64,000 bases of DNA from Icerya purchasi (Eukaryota > Arthropoda > Insecta > Hemiptera > Monophlebidae): assembly GCA_039619475.1 (NCBI GenBank), contig CM077115.1:142550172-142614171 (forward strand), given 5' to 3'. Each line of letters opens with the position of its first letter. The stretch's first letter is position 1. The notes beneath the pieces are model-generated. The model was not told the origin of the DNA, ran no database searches, and saw nothing but the letters and a program-made list of their open reading frames with translations. Positions 1-10,469 of the stretch are shown here, one piece after another. A program made the translations under genes and the position numbers.

Positions 1-1089
1 CTTACGAAGCTTTGTCAACAATGACAATGGCTCAAAAATTTCACGAAGTTGAATATTGATATTAAATAGTAGATAAGAACAAGAGGAATACTGAATTAGA
101 GAAAAAAGAGATTAAACGTCACGTAGAATGTCTTAGTTTCTTATGGAATGAAGGCAAATAAATATGGTTCAAGCATAAGTATTTTAATTGTAAGCATTTT
201 TAATAATTCGTATAATATATTTAATTTAATAAATATTTTATTTAAAAAAGAAAAAAAAGCTATTAACTAATTTTTAATAAAGTATATATTAATGAAAGAT
301 GTTCGATTTTTTTTTCGTTGGGAAAGCTTTGCTTTAATATTCGGAAATAAGACCGAAAACGAAAAATTGAAAAAGAAACGTTATTTTTCAAAACGAAAAC
401 CGAAACAACCGATTTTTCTTTTTCTAAACCAAAACTAAAACAAAAAATTAACGGTTCGAAGTCGTGGTTGTCACAATTCTTATATTCTTTTAACGATAAA
501 TGTTGCATTTTGGAATTAGAAATTTTAGTAATTGCATTTGTTTTAAATCTTAACCAAAAAGGGAATCAAATTTGTAAATTAATAACTCTTTAGGCTAAAA
601 CTAAATTATTTACGCGTAACTGATAATTATTAATTCAGATGCGGAATAAAACATAATGTATCGGCTTTGGGAATAGACTGTAATTTCCGAGATTATTTGT
701 TCCCAACATATATAATATATTCTGCATTATTTAGTCTGGCTCCAGACTTGGAAAATTCGAAACTAATACAATTTAACAACATAATTTAAAAAAAAAAAAA
801 AAAGTAATCACTAAAGGGCATATCTATTTAAGAAAACCATTAGATCTAAAATCGAGCTGCCAGCTAGGAAAATAGAGGAAAAATCTAGAAAGATTAGCCT
901 AGTCATAATTATATAAATAGAAATAGTGTCTTCGTATGTACAACACTACGGATACTTTTTCCGCTACTAGCTAATCTTAAAATTCTATTTCTTAGACGAT
1001 TCTAATTACTGCGTGTACTTTTGTAATACTAATAGAGGCAGCTGTTATACTTGCTCCCTTAAATGTTTTAATATTTAATGCTTTTAATA
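1..1089. other. AT-rich non-coding DNA
   Basis: No gene is supported here. The strand carries many stops in all frames. Around 300-470 there is a purine-biased stretch with repeated CGAAAAC-like words, which may be an old MITE remnant but has no inverted ends that I can find. If the YjbQ-family gene ending at 2495 has its earlier exons further left, this is intron or upstream DNA of that gene. Confidence 0.5.
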
Positions 1090-1827
1090 TCGGGTCTTTT
1101 AATAAGGACGCTCGGAATTTATGTTATAGCAGCCATGATGTTGAAGTAACATCTGTAAAATTCTTTGCGAATTGTTTAGTATTGCATGGAAAATCACCAT
1201 GAAAGGTTATAGCGTTGAGCATCGTATTCAAATCATCAAATTTTATTTTCCAAATCTGTGCTCCGTTCGAGAAACGTTCCGCGCATTACGTAATGTTTAT
1301 CCTCACTAAAACTGTCCTGCCAAGAGTCGATTATTCGACGTTTGGTAGCCAAATTCAAGTCAACCGGCTCAGTAAATAATCAGCACCTTTGTAGCCTAAA
1401 ATGGATGATATGGATACCAACGACGTATGGTTAAGTCGGCGCTACGTACCACACAGTGCATGTCACGATGGACATTCTACAGCGGCGGCGACGTGACTGG
1501 CCACCAAGATCGTGTAACGCCTTCAGACTTCTTCCTTTGGGACTATTCTTAAATCGCGGGTCTATAAACCGCAAACTACTCATGCTCCCGAAGTCAATAT
1601 AACGAACGCCATACAGCAGATTCAGTCAGATTTATTCGATAAAGTCATCGAAAATTTGACCCTTTTGCAAATATGTCACCGAGCACGGTCGCGGCAAACA
1701 TTTGAACGATGTTATATCCTATATTTATATTCCTTCAAATACAAAAAAAAAAAAAATAAGTGGATATCTTACATGCAACTTGTTTTATTTACATTTAAAA
1801 ATCGAACGTCCTTATTGAAATACCCTA
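1090..1827 (+). mobile_element. Internally deleted Tc1/mariner-superfamily element
   Basis: The ends form an imperfect inverted repeat: TCGGGTCTTTTAATAAGGAC on the left and, reverse-complemented from 1827, TAGGGTATTTCAATAAGGAC on the right. Both are flanked by a TA dinucleotide (1088-1089 and 1828-1829), the target duplication of this superfamily. The body is 738 bp, shorter than the roughly 1.2-1.4 kb of complete members. Inside are a helix-turn-helix part and a C-terminal part of a transposase with the middle missing. It sits upstream of the YjbQ-family exon, probably in an intron of that gene. Confidence 0.8.
1198..1709 (+). pseudogene. Transposase relic, mariner-like, middle deleted
   Basis: From the ATG near 1198 the frame reads like the N-terminal DNA-binding domain of mariner-like transposases: MKGYSVEHRIQIIKFYF, then VRETFRALR, and later SIIRRLVAKFKSTGSV. 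Near 1400 it jumps to residues normally close to the second catalytic aspartate (MDDMDTNDVW). Further on there is a TPSDFFLWDY-like stretch corresponding to the third catalytic position. Frame changes and stops are needed to follow it, and the central catalytic domain is absent, so it cannot encode an active enzyme. Assignment to a DD37D-like lineage is inference from the wording of the HTH and TPSDFFLW motifs. Confidence 0.7.
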
Positions 1828-2279
1828 TATAATTAACCTTCCCAACAGTGAGGTTTAGTTTATAACGAAAATTATATTATTTTAGAGAGGACCTTCTTTT
1901 TGTATTCGGGTACGGTCGGTTAGGGTTACACAATTTTGTTTTGTCTCGGCTAATTTTAATTTTAAATTAACTCGTGGACATTTTTTTTTTAAGGCGTTTT
2001 GTTTATTTCTGATAAATCAGTAAAACCAACCGAGAACAATGCCTATAATTCTTGTTAAACAATATGTTGGGGGAAAAAATTTATAAGAAATAATATTTAA
2101 AAATTAAAAATAAACAATTCACTAATATATTGTGTGCCGTAGAAATTGTATGGTTTATTTTCGTTTAGCCTATCATATATATTATTGCCTGATTTGTTGG
2201 AAAAGTGCTTTAGTATTGTATACCAGCTTCATGTTGAAAATTTTATCGCCTTAATATGTTCTTTTTGTGCCGGTTTTAG

Positions 2280-2495
2280 CCTGCCCACGTAAAGGCATGC
2301 TTTTTAGGCTCTTCGCTAACGATTCCAATTACGGATGGAAAGTTGAACATGGGCACATGGCAGGGTATTTGGCTTTGTGAGCATCGAGATAATGCCGGAA
2401 GTCGTAAACTGGTGGTTACTTTAAACGGCTGTCTTCAGGATAACGGACGATCACCTTTAAGTCCAGTATCGCCGTTAGCCTCAACTAGCAGCTAA
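2280..2495 (+). CDS. Terminal exon of a YjbQ/UPF0047-family protein
   Basis: This is the last exon of a spliced gene. It follows a good acceptor (pyrimidine-rich tract ending GGTTTTAG at 2279), opens in phase 0 with codons for PAHVKACFLGSSLTIPITDG, and stops with TAA at 2493-2495, giving 71 residues. The family signature is plain: AHVK, a small-residue loop, ITDGKLNMGTWQGIWLCEHR and a following glycine-arginine strand. In YjbQ proteins this half of the small beta-sheet protein carries conserved His/Glu residues. Bacterial members have been linked to thiamine-phosphate synthase activity; the role in animals is unclear. The tail of about 20 Ser/Pro-rich residues after the conserved core is not family-typical. 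The earlier exons (about two thirds of the protein) were not found between 1 and 2279 and probably lie left of the window. Confidence 0.9.
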   Translation, partial: PAHVKACFLGSSLTIPITDGKLNMGTWQGIWLCEHRDNAGSRKLVVTLNGCLQDNGRSPLSPVSPLASTSS

Positions 2496-2852
2496 TGTTT
2501 TTCTCCTATAATTACTAGTCAGACGATATTCAATCGATCACATCAGTCATCATCGTTTCATATACGATCGCGATGACAAAGTGATATTTCAGGTGAATAC
2601 ATTTAAAAATCGGTTCTTTACACATACACACTCGCATTTTAAGGTGTACATAAAACATTTTCCGAATATTTGTATCATATATGTAAATTACACTTTCTTC
2701 TTTCTTTTTATTCTTTACGCCTCTTATTCTGTATTTTTCGTCACCGTTCTGTTACTAGAAGACGGAGGGGTTGTTTTCCGAAATATTCTTCGTGCGTTCA
2801 CAAACATCTACATTTATCATTATACGTTAAGATTTAATCGAATTTATATCGT

Positions 2853-2888
<36 letters not shown>

Positions 2889-5570
2889 TTATATATCGTA
2901 TTTGACGGTATTTGTGTGGGAACTATGTTCCGAGTTAATAATTAATTCCGATTTAATTACAATTTATTATACTATTACTACATATTGTATAATTATTTTA
3001 ATTTAATAAACGTTGAAATAATGTGTGATTCTGTTATTTTCAGTTAACTGTGTTTTGTTGTTACTTTGTATTTGCGAAGTATCTAATTTAACGTTAATAT
3101 GTTATATTTGGATGTTCTGTTGCCTTCTGAACACTTCTAGTGGTGATGTTTTTATTTTAAACATTTGAAAGCTATTGGCAGATTGGAAACGGTTGCTCAA
3201 CACTAACTACTCGTAGCACTTAATAACTTCATAGATAACAGCCTTGAAAGGTTTCTAAACGATGATCTTGTAACTTCCAAATCATGAAGTTTTAAAAGAA
3301 ATGGTGAATGGTTATCACTTCAGGTACTGTTTTTTTCCTATACATCGTTTATCATTTACACCAAACAAACAACTAACGGAAAATCTAAATTTTTCCGTAA
3401 CTGGAAAAATAATTACAAAATTCTCTTTTATTTCATAATTTAGTCTGTCGCAAAGTGTTTCTAGGAACTGCAACTAAACATTTTAGTAACTATTTAAACA
3501 TGCGTAAATTAAAATGTAAAAAATACTAATTATTTTATTTGAAAGATGTGTTTATTTAATTATCCATTATTTTTATTTTATTTATTTATTTATTTTTTTT
3601 TTTTTGAAGAGTTAATTGTGACAGTTTATGAAAATTTTTGGTGATTGCGAAAAAATTACCAAATCTTAATTCATATCTGTGTATTGTTATATTATTTTTA
3701 TTTATTTATTTATTTATTTTGAATAATTCTCGTCGTATACAAAAACTAAAATTAAGTATTAAATTTCTTAAATTCTTTGTGATCAGACTAAACTGATTGT
3801 AATTAAGTAGCGTTTTTTATCATTTGTTATATAAAAAGTCGCTGATAAATCTTATAACAAATTTATTTTATTATTAAATGAGATCTACCTCGCCGCAAAA
3901 AAAAAAGTAGTAATAAAAAAATAGTAGAAACCTCTACAATAGCTTATTAGTTAAGTTGCTAATTTAAAGTAACTGCAATGATTGAACCATTTTTCGTTTC
4001 CCTAAATCCCGATATATACCGGATTCCACTTGAAAACTCAATGGCTCTTTGTTCTTTTAATCTATATATATATATACTAATGTGGTATTAATGACGTATA
4101 ATTTTACTACATATATGAGAAGATCCGGTGTACATCATCCGATAGAATTTTGGTCTCCGTTCATGTAGTAGAAGACAGTATTGCTCAACGGCTTTACGGA
4201 GCCGTCGGCAAAAATTAATTCGTAATCGCTATAACTGTTAATTATTTCATTGAACTGATTATTATATCATTTTTTATTTATTATTTGAGTGCAATGTATT
4301 TCAATTTATATTTCCAAAAGATTCCATATTTCTTTCCACTTCAAATTAATTGTAATTTTGAGATTAACATGATGTTTAAGCGTGTTAGATTTTAAACATT
4401 TTAACATATTATCAGTTATAATACTGCATCCGCAAGTAAACAGGTAGTTCACTTATTTATGCACAAATGCAACTCGTATAAGTGGATGTCAGGCTTTTAA
4501 ACATTCGTAATCCCCTGTTTTGTGTTTTTTGTAATTTTTCGGTTTTATTGAAATTTACAAATGAGCTTACGTGGTTTTCAGTGGCCTTATTAAGCATTCG
4601 TACACGGATATATAGGAAACTGTGCGTGCGTCTCCCTTCCACAATAAATGTTTCACTGGAATCAATATTAGTTTATTTACCTATAGGCGCTGTTTGTGTC
4701 GGTTATTCCGAATTTATAATATAGTGTTACTTATCATGCTAGATGCAAGAAATCTAAATCCTCCATAATTAAGAGTATTTTACACGCTGTAAGTTATTAT
4801 ATTCCAATCTGAAGCAGTTGTTTTATGTTCTCGTGGACAGTACATTAATGAAATATAAAATTTCATTTATTTAAGTTGTAATATGTGATCTTCATTTATA
4901 TTGAATTTTATGCTCCAGTTGAAATATGCGAATTATATTTTGACTATACCTAACCGACGATTGAATCATTAAAACTATATCTCCTGCTCTAATTATATGA
5001 TACAACTACATTTTAAAATTTTGCTTTTTTTGTAGTTAACTTTTGCATACGCCGCAAACTTTTATATTGTATTTTTTATGATTTCGCTTCAGTTGTTGAC
5101 TGGAATATACATCATTCCTGCAATTCCAAAGCATTATATTGAAAAAATCGCTTGTTGTTTTTTTATTTTTATTTTACAAAAGTTGTACTTTTAATTCGTT
5201 CTTTAATTATTGTTTATTATTACAATTATCTGTCTGATTGCTACGACCGGTGTGTTGTGGTTATTCGTTTTTGCTTTAAATATTGTTTGGATTATTACGA
5301 AAGGTACTTAATGTTTCATTTATGCATTATCTCCACCATTTTGAGTTTGATTGAAATTTTCATTATTATTCAAATTTGAACTGGTTTTCTCGTCTGAATT
5401 TACTTAAAGTTAATGAACTGTGTCGGTTCAGCTCTGAATGTTTTTTGACATGAATATGTCTTATGGTTGGGGATCATTCCGAAAATTTGTCTGTCACACG
5501 AAGTGTTACAATAAAATGTTCATACCATTATCATATATATATATATATATTTATATTTATATTTATATTT
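2496..5570. other. 3' UTR and gene-free AT-rich DNA with microsatellites
   Basis: The 3' UTR of the YjbQ-family gene should begin here. A candidate AATAAA lies near 3005. There is a (TA)n run at about 2855-2885 and TTTA-type repeats near 3570-3595 and 3695-3720. Open frames such as the one at 2581-2886 run through simple repeat and have no coding character. Nothing else could be identified up to the SINE at 5574. Confidence 0.5.
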
Positions 5571-5573
5571 ATA

Positions 5574-5735
5574 TCCCATATAATTGAGTACCAGAGAAAT
5601 ATGAGAAAGAAAGATGGCCGAGAGAAAGGAACTGCTCCCCCCGCTCTCATTAGTGCTGTTGGGCTTAGTATATTGTGAACCTTAACACTTTACAATCCAT
5701 GATACCTTATTAAGGATATATGGGACTTACTATAT
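5574..5735 (+). repeat. tRNA-derived SINE, 5'-truncated copy
   Basis: This copy lacks the tRNA-like head. It matches the body and 3' part of the better preserved copies at 32467-32736 and 61275-61518: the ACCAGAGAAAT word, the GGAACTG-CCCCCC stretch, the GGCTTAGTATATT word, the 'aatccatgat' motif and the final GGGACTTAC. It lies directly against a copy of repeat B, an arrangement also seen near 61.3 kb. Confidence 0.75.
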
Positions 5736-5736
5736 A

Positions 5737-6130
5737 TTTATATACATTAATTACAACGTAATTCTTAGGCTACCCCCCATTAGAAAAAATGTCCCAATTT
5801 TATGTAACGTTTGTTATATTTTAATTTTTACTGACTTTATATATATATTAATTATAGTGTAATTCTTAGGCCGGGTCCTATTAGATTTTGTGACAAAAAA
5901 TGTCCTAATTTTATGTAATGAAAGTTAAATGTTAGGATAGGATTTTTGTGATTATGTTATTATATTCATAGGAGCGATTTAGAATTACATTGTAAATTTT
6001 GATCGTTTTATACAACGTATAGAAGAGAAAGAGACAGAAATGTAAGCAAAAGGGGTCAAGGGACACAGCCCCTTACGAGGCCAAAATGGCCGAGTTTACA
6101 TATATGTATGTATTTATATATATTTATTTC
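5737..6130 (+). repeat. Dispersed repeat B, tandem-like partial units
   Basis: The sequence contains two adjacent versions of a unit with TAATTACAACGTAATTCTTA followed by CATTAGA and a 'tgtcccaattttatgtaacg' word, at about 5748-5830 and 5855-5960. An 'aaaggggtcaagg' and 'ggccaaaatggcc' segment ends near 6100. The same words occur in reverse orientation at 22440-22615, 60990-61275 and 61600-61975. No coding capacity is visible, so it is a non-autonomous family of unknown class. Confidence 0.7.
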
Positions 6131-6142
6131 TATATATATATA

Positions 6143-7429
6143 TTAGGAGTATAAATAAGTTCGTGCGGTTTTGACAACAGATGTAGCTACTAGTTTGTTA
6201 TTTCGTTGTTTCATCTGTGAACACCCCCATTTTGAATTGTCATCATTATGCTTTCTGTTTCAGTATCTGTCATTTTGCTGAAGTGAAAACAACATAGTTT
6301 CTGTGTGCTCTAAAAATGACAACTTTTGTATCGAATAATGTGTTTTTGCGGGGAGTTTTACTTCATTACTTCAATATGAAGAAAAAGGCTGCCGAAAGTC
6401 ATCGTATTTTAATGCAAGTTTATAGTAACCATGCTCTATCTGAACGAACGTGTCAGAAGTGGTTTGCACAGTTTAAAAGTGGCAATTTTGAATTGGAAGA
6501 CGAAGAACTACCCGGAGTGCCACCAAAGTTTGAAGATGAAGAATTGGAGGCATTACTCGATGAAGATTCATCACAAACGCAAGAGGAACTCGCAAAAACA
6601 CTTGGAGTCACTCAACCAGTCATTTGCCATCGTTTAAAAGCAATGGGAATGATCTAAAAGGTAGGAAATTGGGTTCCATATGAACTTAAGCCGAGAGATG
6701 TCAAACACCGTTTTTTCACTTGTGAACAGCTGCTCAGCGCCAAAAAAGAAAGGATTTTTTGCATCATATTGTGACTGGCGATGAAAAGTGGATCCATTAC
6801 GATAATCCAAAACGTCGGGCAACGTATGGATACCCCGGCCATGCCTCATCATCGACGGCGAAGCCAAATATTCATGGCGAGAAGATCATGTTGTGTATTT
6901 GGTGGGACCAGCTGGGTGTGGTGCACTATGAGCTGCTGAAACCGAACGGAACGATCACGGGAGAGGTCTACCGACGGCAATTGATGCGTTTGAGCTGAGC
7001 ATTGCTAGAAAGACGACCACAATACGCCGATAGACACGACAAAGTTATTTTGCAACATGATAGTGCTCGGCCCCATGTTGCAAAAGTTGTGAAAGCCTAC
7101 TTGGAAACGCTCAAATGGGAAGTCCTACCCCACCCGCCGTATAGCCCAGACATTGCTCCTTCCAATTACTATCTCTTCCAATCAATTTAACATGGCCTGG
7201 CTCACCAGCACTTCTCCAATTACGATGAAGTCAAAAAATGGATCGATGCATGGATAGCGGCCAAAGAGCCGGCCTTTTTTCGCGATGGGATTTGTCAATT
7301 GCCAAAAAGATGGGAAAAAGTAGTGGTTAGCGACGGACAATACTTTGAACATTGAATATATAACCAATTTTTCACAAGTGAGCTTCAATTTTCGAAAAAA
7401 AAAACGCACGAACTTATTTATACTCCTAA
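6143..7429 (+). mobile_element. mariner element with both inverted repeats
   Basis: The element is 1287 bp, the usual size for mariner. Its ends are near-identical 30-bp inverted repeats beginning TTAGGAGTATAAATAAGTTC and are flanked by TA on both sides (6141-6142 and 7430-7431). It was inserted in a (TA)n tract that borders repeat B. The transposase gene inside is broken, so the copy could move only if an enzyme were supplied in trans. Confidence 0.95.
6316..7355 (+). pseudogene. mariner transposase, inactivated (Mos1-like)
   Basis: The frame starts at ATG 6316 and shows the N-terminal DNA-binding region (SERTCQKWFAQFKSGNFELE and a second helix ending VTQPVICHRLKAMGM). It stops at a TAA (6655) where the family has glutamine. 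It resumes with the linker motif WVPYEL near 6670, shifts frame around the A-rich tract near 6750, and continues with the first catalytic Asp (HIVTGDEKWIHYDN, about 6763-6803). Another stop lies at 6996, then comes the second Asp (ILQHDSARPHVAK), then YSPDIAPSNYYLF and a stop at 7188. The C-terminal part (VKKWIDAWIAAKEPAFF to QYFEH) ends at 7355. In the third catalytic position the usual Asp of the DD34D triad is Asn, so the enzyme would be dead even without the stops. In all there are three stops and at least one frameshift. Confidence 0.93.
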
Positions 7430-7679
7430 TATATATATATATACATATAAATATAAATAATACTTTTTTTCCCGCTTCCACAGTATTATTAAATTAGCAA
7501 TATAGGCTTTACATGCTTTTCTCAATGGTGGAATTTCTTGTTCATCAGCCTATACGGTAATAAGAAAGTTAGTTATATATTGTACGTAGAAGAGTATTCA
7601 TTACGTTTCCGAAATTGAAGGCAGATTTGATGCGAGAATTTCGAAAATGAAAACAAGACAACGAACTCCTCAATAATTA

Positions 7680-8640
7680 AGAATTCACCACATTTATACG
7701 CGATACGATTTTTTATTCTAAAATTGCAGGTGTAAAAAATTTTAAAGCATTTCTTCGAGTGCGCGTGTCAAATACGCCAAAAACGATAACTGCCACCGAA
7801 CGCAAACGTGAATCGCGGAAACTGCAAAAGCGAAGAATTTTCCACATTTATACACGATATACGCCTTTTGGTTCGAAAATGACAGATGTAGAAAAGTTTG
7901 AAGCGTTTCTCAATCGCTGATTCTTCAGATATCAGTTTACATTTTTGGATCGAAAATGATCAGCCAATCGAAATAGCAGCTTTTTGCATAGTATATCCAA
8001 ACGAAACACAGTTCGATCGGGCATCTGCGAAAATATGGCACATTCAGTGTAATCTGTCGAACCAATCTGTTAAAATTCGGTCAGTGGGAAATGCGAGTCA
8101 AAGGGATAGCGACAGCGCACGACAGCATCGGTGACATTTACTCAGTGCAAACGACCATAAATGGAAAACGTGTACTGTCATATCGGTCTATATCTCGCCA
8201 AACATAGTTCTTTCGAACGCATTCAAGAATTCTTTCTCCTGGACCTCCTAGCTTACAGTCCGAAATTAAAAGGTTTGCTTCAAGATCTGGATGAATTAAG
8301 TTATCACAATATTCCGATAGTTCGTACTGGTGATCTTAACTTAGATTTACGAGGGTCGCGCGGTCCCACATTCGTAGAAGTTATGCGCGCAGAATTCGGA
8401 CTCAAACTAAAGAATGAACCCACTACTTCCGCATCACGCAATTTCACGTGCATTGATTTTTCACGACACGTCGACGCATTTGAAACGCGCCACTATATCA
8501 TTTCCTAATTTGGTAAGCGTCGTCCTCTCCTTTCGATAACGACGCATACCTCCAATGTCAGTGTTGTGAAGGGGGTGTAAATAGCGTAACTGTTATCAAT
8601 GATGTAACGGTTATCAACGATGTAAATGTACATTCCGTAT
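7680..8640 (+). mobile_element. Helentron-type Helitron remnant
   Basis: The stretch holds the C-terminal endonuclease of a Helentron-like element and some of its upstream sequence. Upstream there is an internal repeat: a segment of about 75 bp at 7685-7760 recurs at 7838-7912 (CCACATTTATAC...CGATA, then a 'gcaggtgtaaaa'-like end) and a third weaker version follows near 7920. No helicase or Rep domain is present. Limits are approximate because no terminal motif was identified. Confidence 0.55.
8161..8508 (+). pseudogene. Helentron C-terminal endonuclease fragment
   Basis: The 115-residue frame contains the hallmarks of an exonuclease-endonuclease-phosphatase fold: IPIVRTGDLNLDLRGSRG (the GDxN active-site strand), then FVEVMRAEFGLKL, TTSASRNFTCIDFSRHVD and a final HYIIS. 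The homologous copy at 51276-51542 reads GGDININL, then TTRNTTCIDAVFSRHV and SYFSHHK. Comparison shows that this copy has lost residues between CID and FSRH and has a frame change after HYIIS. Upstream, an ISPN-like strand is in another frame. A non-LTR endonuclease is the alternative, but the partner copy is linked to a Helitron DUF6570-like domain. Confidence 0.65.
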
Positions 8641-8649
8641 TATCCGTTT

Positions 8650-8954
8650 CTAAAGAATAACTTTCTGTACAATAAAAATCAAAAACGTCGAAACTTTCCC
8701 ACTCGTTGTTGCCCATAAGATATAAAGCCAGCCTAATGACAGTTCAACGGAAAACAATCTAGATAAAATTCTTATGTCGAGTGAAAGAATCTGAGCCGGA
8801 GCTGCCCATAACATATATTCGTGCATTAATGTAGCTGCGTAGACACTCGTTAAATTTTTAGTTATTTCATTTGTCGAATTAGAACTGCTCAATTGTTCTT
8901 GTACATATGTTTTTCTTCTGGGAAATTTTCGTAATTCTGTACTCAGTAACCTAC
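8650..8954 (-). CDS. Possible exon of unknown protein
   Basis: On the minus strand a good splice acceptor (ACATGCATATTTCAG) at 8955-8957 precedes an open frame that runs to a stop at 8650. It encodes about 100 residues, including RKTYVQEQLSSSNSTNEITK and a hydrophobic half with LMHEYMLWAAPAQIL and LSLGWLYILWATT. The composition is less AT-driven than nearby chance frames. I do not recognise the family. It could be the terminal exon of a minus-strand host gene or a fortuitous frame; no flanking exon was found. Confidence 0.25.
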
Positions 8955-8989
8955 CTGAAATATGCATGTGTTTTCGTGTATATATCAGT

Positions 8990-10285
8990 TATTTTATTTT
9001 TATGTTTCTGCCTTTCGGGACAAGAAATAGAGCTTAGGTGATGTTACAGTTAAAAATTCCGTTTTGATGTGTTCACCTGATAAACAGTTGATACATAGTT
9101 TATTATTATTAGCTTTACAATATATTTGATGCTGTGTGAGCATTTAAAACATGAGAATAACATTGATGAACTAGAAACACATAGGGTTCATATTGAAATC
9201 TATTTTTACTGGTAAATACGTACTCGTGAAATTTTTTGTCCTAAAACAAATTATTGCGTTGACCTAGATGAGAAAAATTCTAATCACCTTTGTTTAGAGT
9301 TGAGTTAATTTTTTTATTGTAAATAATTCACAATCTAATCCGCCATATCTGTTCTAGTGGTATCGACGACGTCCATTTCTCGCATTACTGACTCTCTTGC
9401 CAAAAAATATGAAAGAATAAGAGCGTTGTTCTTAAGTCTATCATCCTTGACATAGCTGTTATTATATTTATTAATTTTTATTAAGAATTTCTTCCTATTT
9501 TATTAATTCCTTTCGATGTATTTAACAGTTCTATTTTTTAAAATAAATTAGCGATTTCAAGACTATTAATATTTAATGACCTATTATTATATTCAAAAAT
9601 AACTTTAATACATCACCATATTTATTTAAATAAGTTCGTTGCTTTAATTTATAGTATTTTTATTGTGCATATTATTATTGTTGTTTAAATTTGTGTTCCC
9701 CTTTTGTAGAGTCTGTTAAGTTATTCCATTCGTTACTGCTATGATTATTATTATTATTATTATTATTATTAAGTCCATATTAATGTTATTCTCGTGCTCG
9801 TCCCTATTATTTTTACCCCTATTACTATGTCATTTCATTATTAACGATCACACTATTTACAACATAATTATTATGTTACTTTTACCACCACCGCGGTCTG
9901 CAGGGGAGAGATGGCTCACATCGCCCGCGTCATTATTCATAATATGGTACATTACTTCCGCTGTAAAAATGTCTTAATAAACAGATTCAATTCTAAAATG
10001 AACTGCTAACGAAAGTTCGCTAACTGTGCTAGAATAAATGGATGAACTGATCGGTAAGATAAAGTAACACTGAATCGATCCGTTAAGCGGGCATAACACG
10101 ACCGCTGTAGAACTTTATCACGGAGAAACTACGGTTTCGATCTGTATCATCGCATTTTCTTATTTCAGCAATATTTTTCGTCGCTTCATCTTCATTAAAA
10201 CTGCTATCCCTACTATCAGTTTGTCGTTAGATTTGATATCTATAATTTTTCTATTTTTTCTTCTTTTTTCGAAAATTCAATATTA
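8990..10285. other. Gene-free AT-rich DNA
   Basis: Nothing recognisable apart from a (TTA)n microsatellite at about 9738-9771. The more GC-rich patch near 9890-9940 has no convincing frame. Confidence 0.4.
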
Positions 10286-10288
10286 CAA

Positions 10289-10466
10289 ATAACTTTTATT
10301 CGGAAATTATATAAACTTAAAAAAATAAAAAAAAAACAAACTAAAACACTGACGTGTTTCGGGACACAGTCAGTCCCATCTGTGTTCCCGAAACATTTCG
10401 GTGTTTTATTTTTTTTTAAATTTTTTAAATTTTTTAAATTTATATAATTTCCGAATAAAAGTTATT
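10289..10466. repeat. Palindrome made of two Penelope-like termini
   Basis: A perfect 28-bp inverted repeat forms the outer arms (10289-10316 and 10439-10466; TTTATATAATTTCCGAATAA on the right arm). Poly(A)/poly(T)-rich stretches follow, and an inner inverted pair is built on GTGTTTCGGGACACAG and CTGTGTTCCCGAAACA. Each half reads outward as CCCGAAAC-RYRTC-GTGTTTT. This resembles the end segment of Penelope-like elements, where a GAAAC core followed by (A/C)GTGTTTT belongs to a hammerhead ribozyme motif. I infer two such ends joined head to head; no reverse transcriptase is attached. Confidence 0.55.
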
Positions 10467-10469
10467 CTA

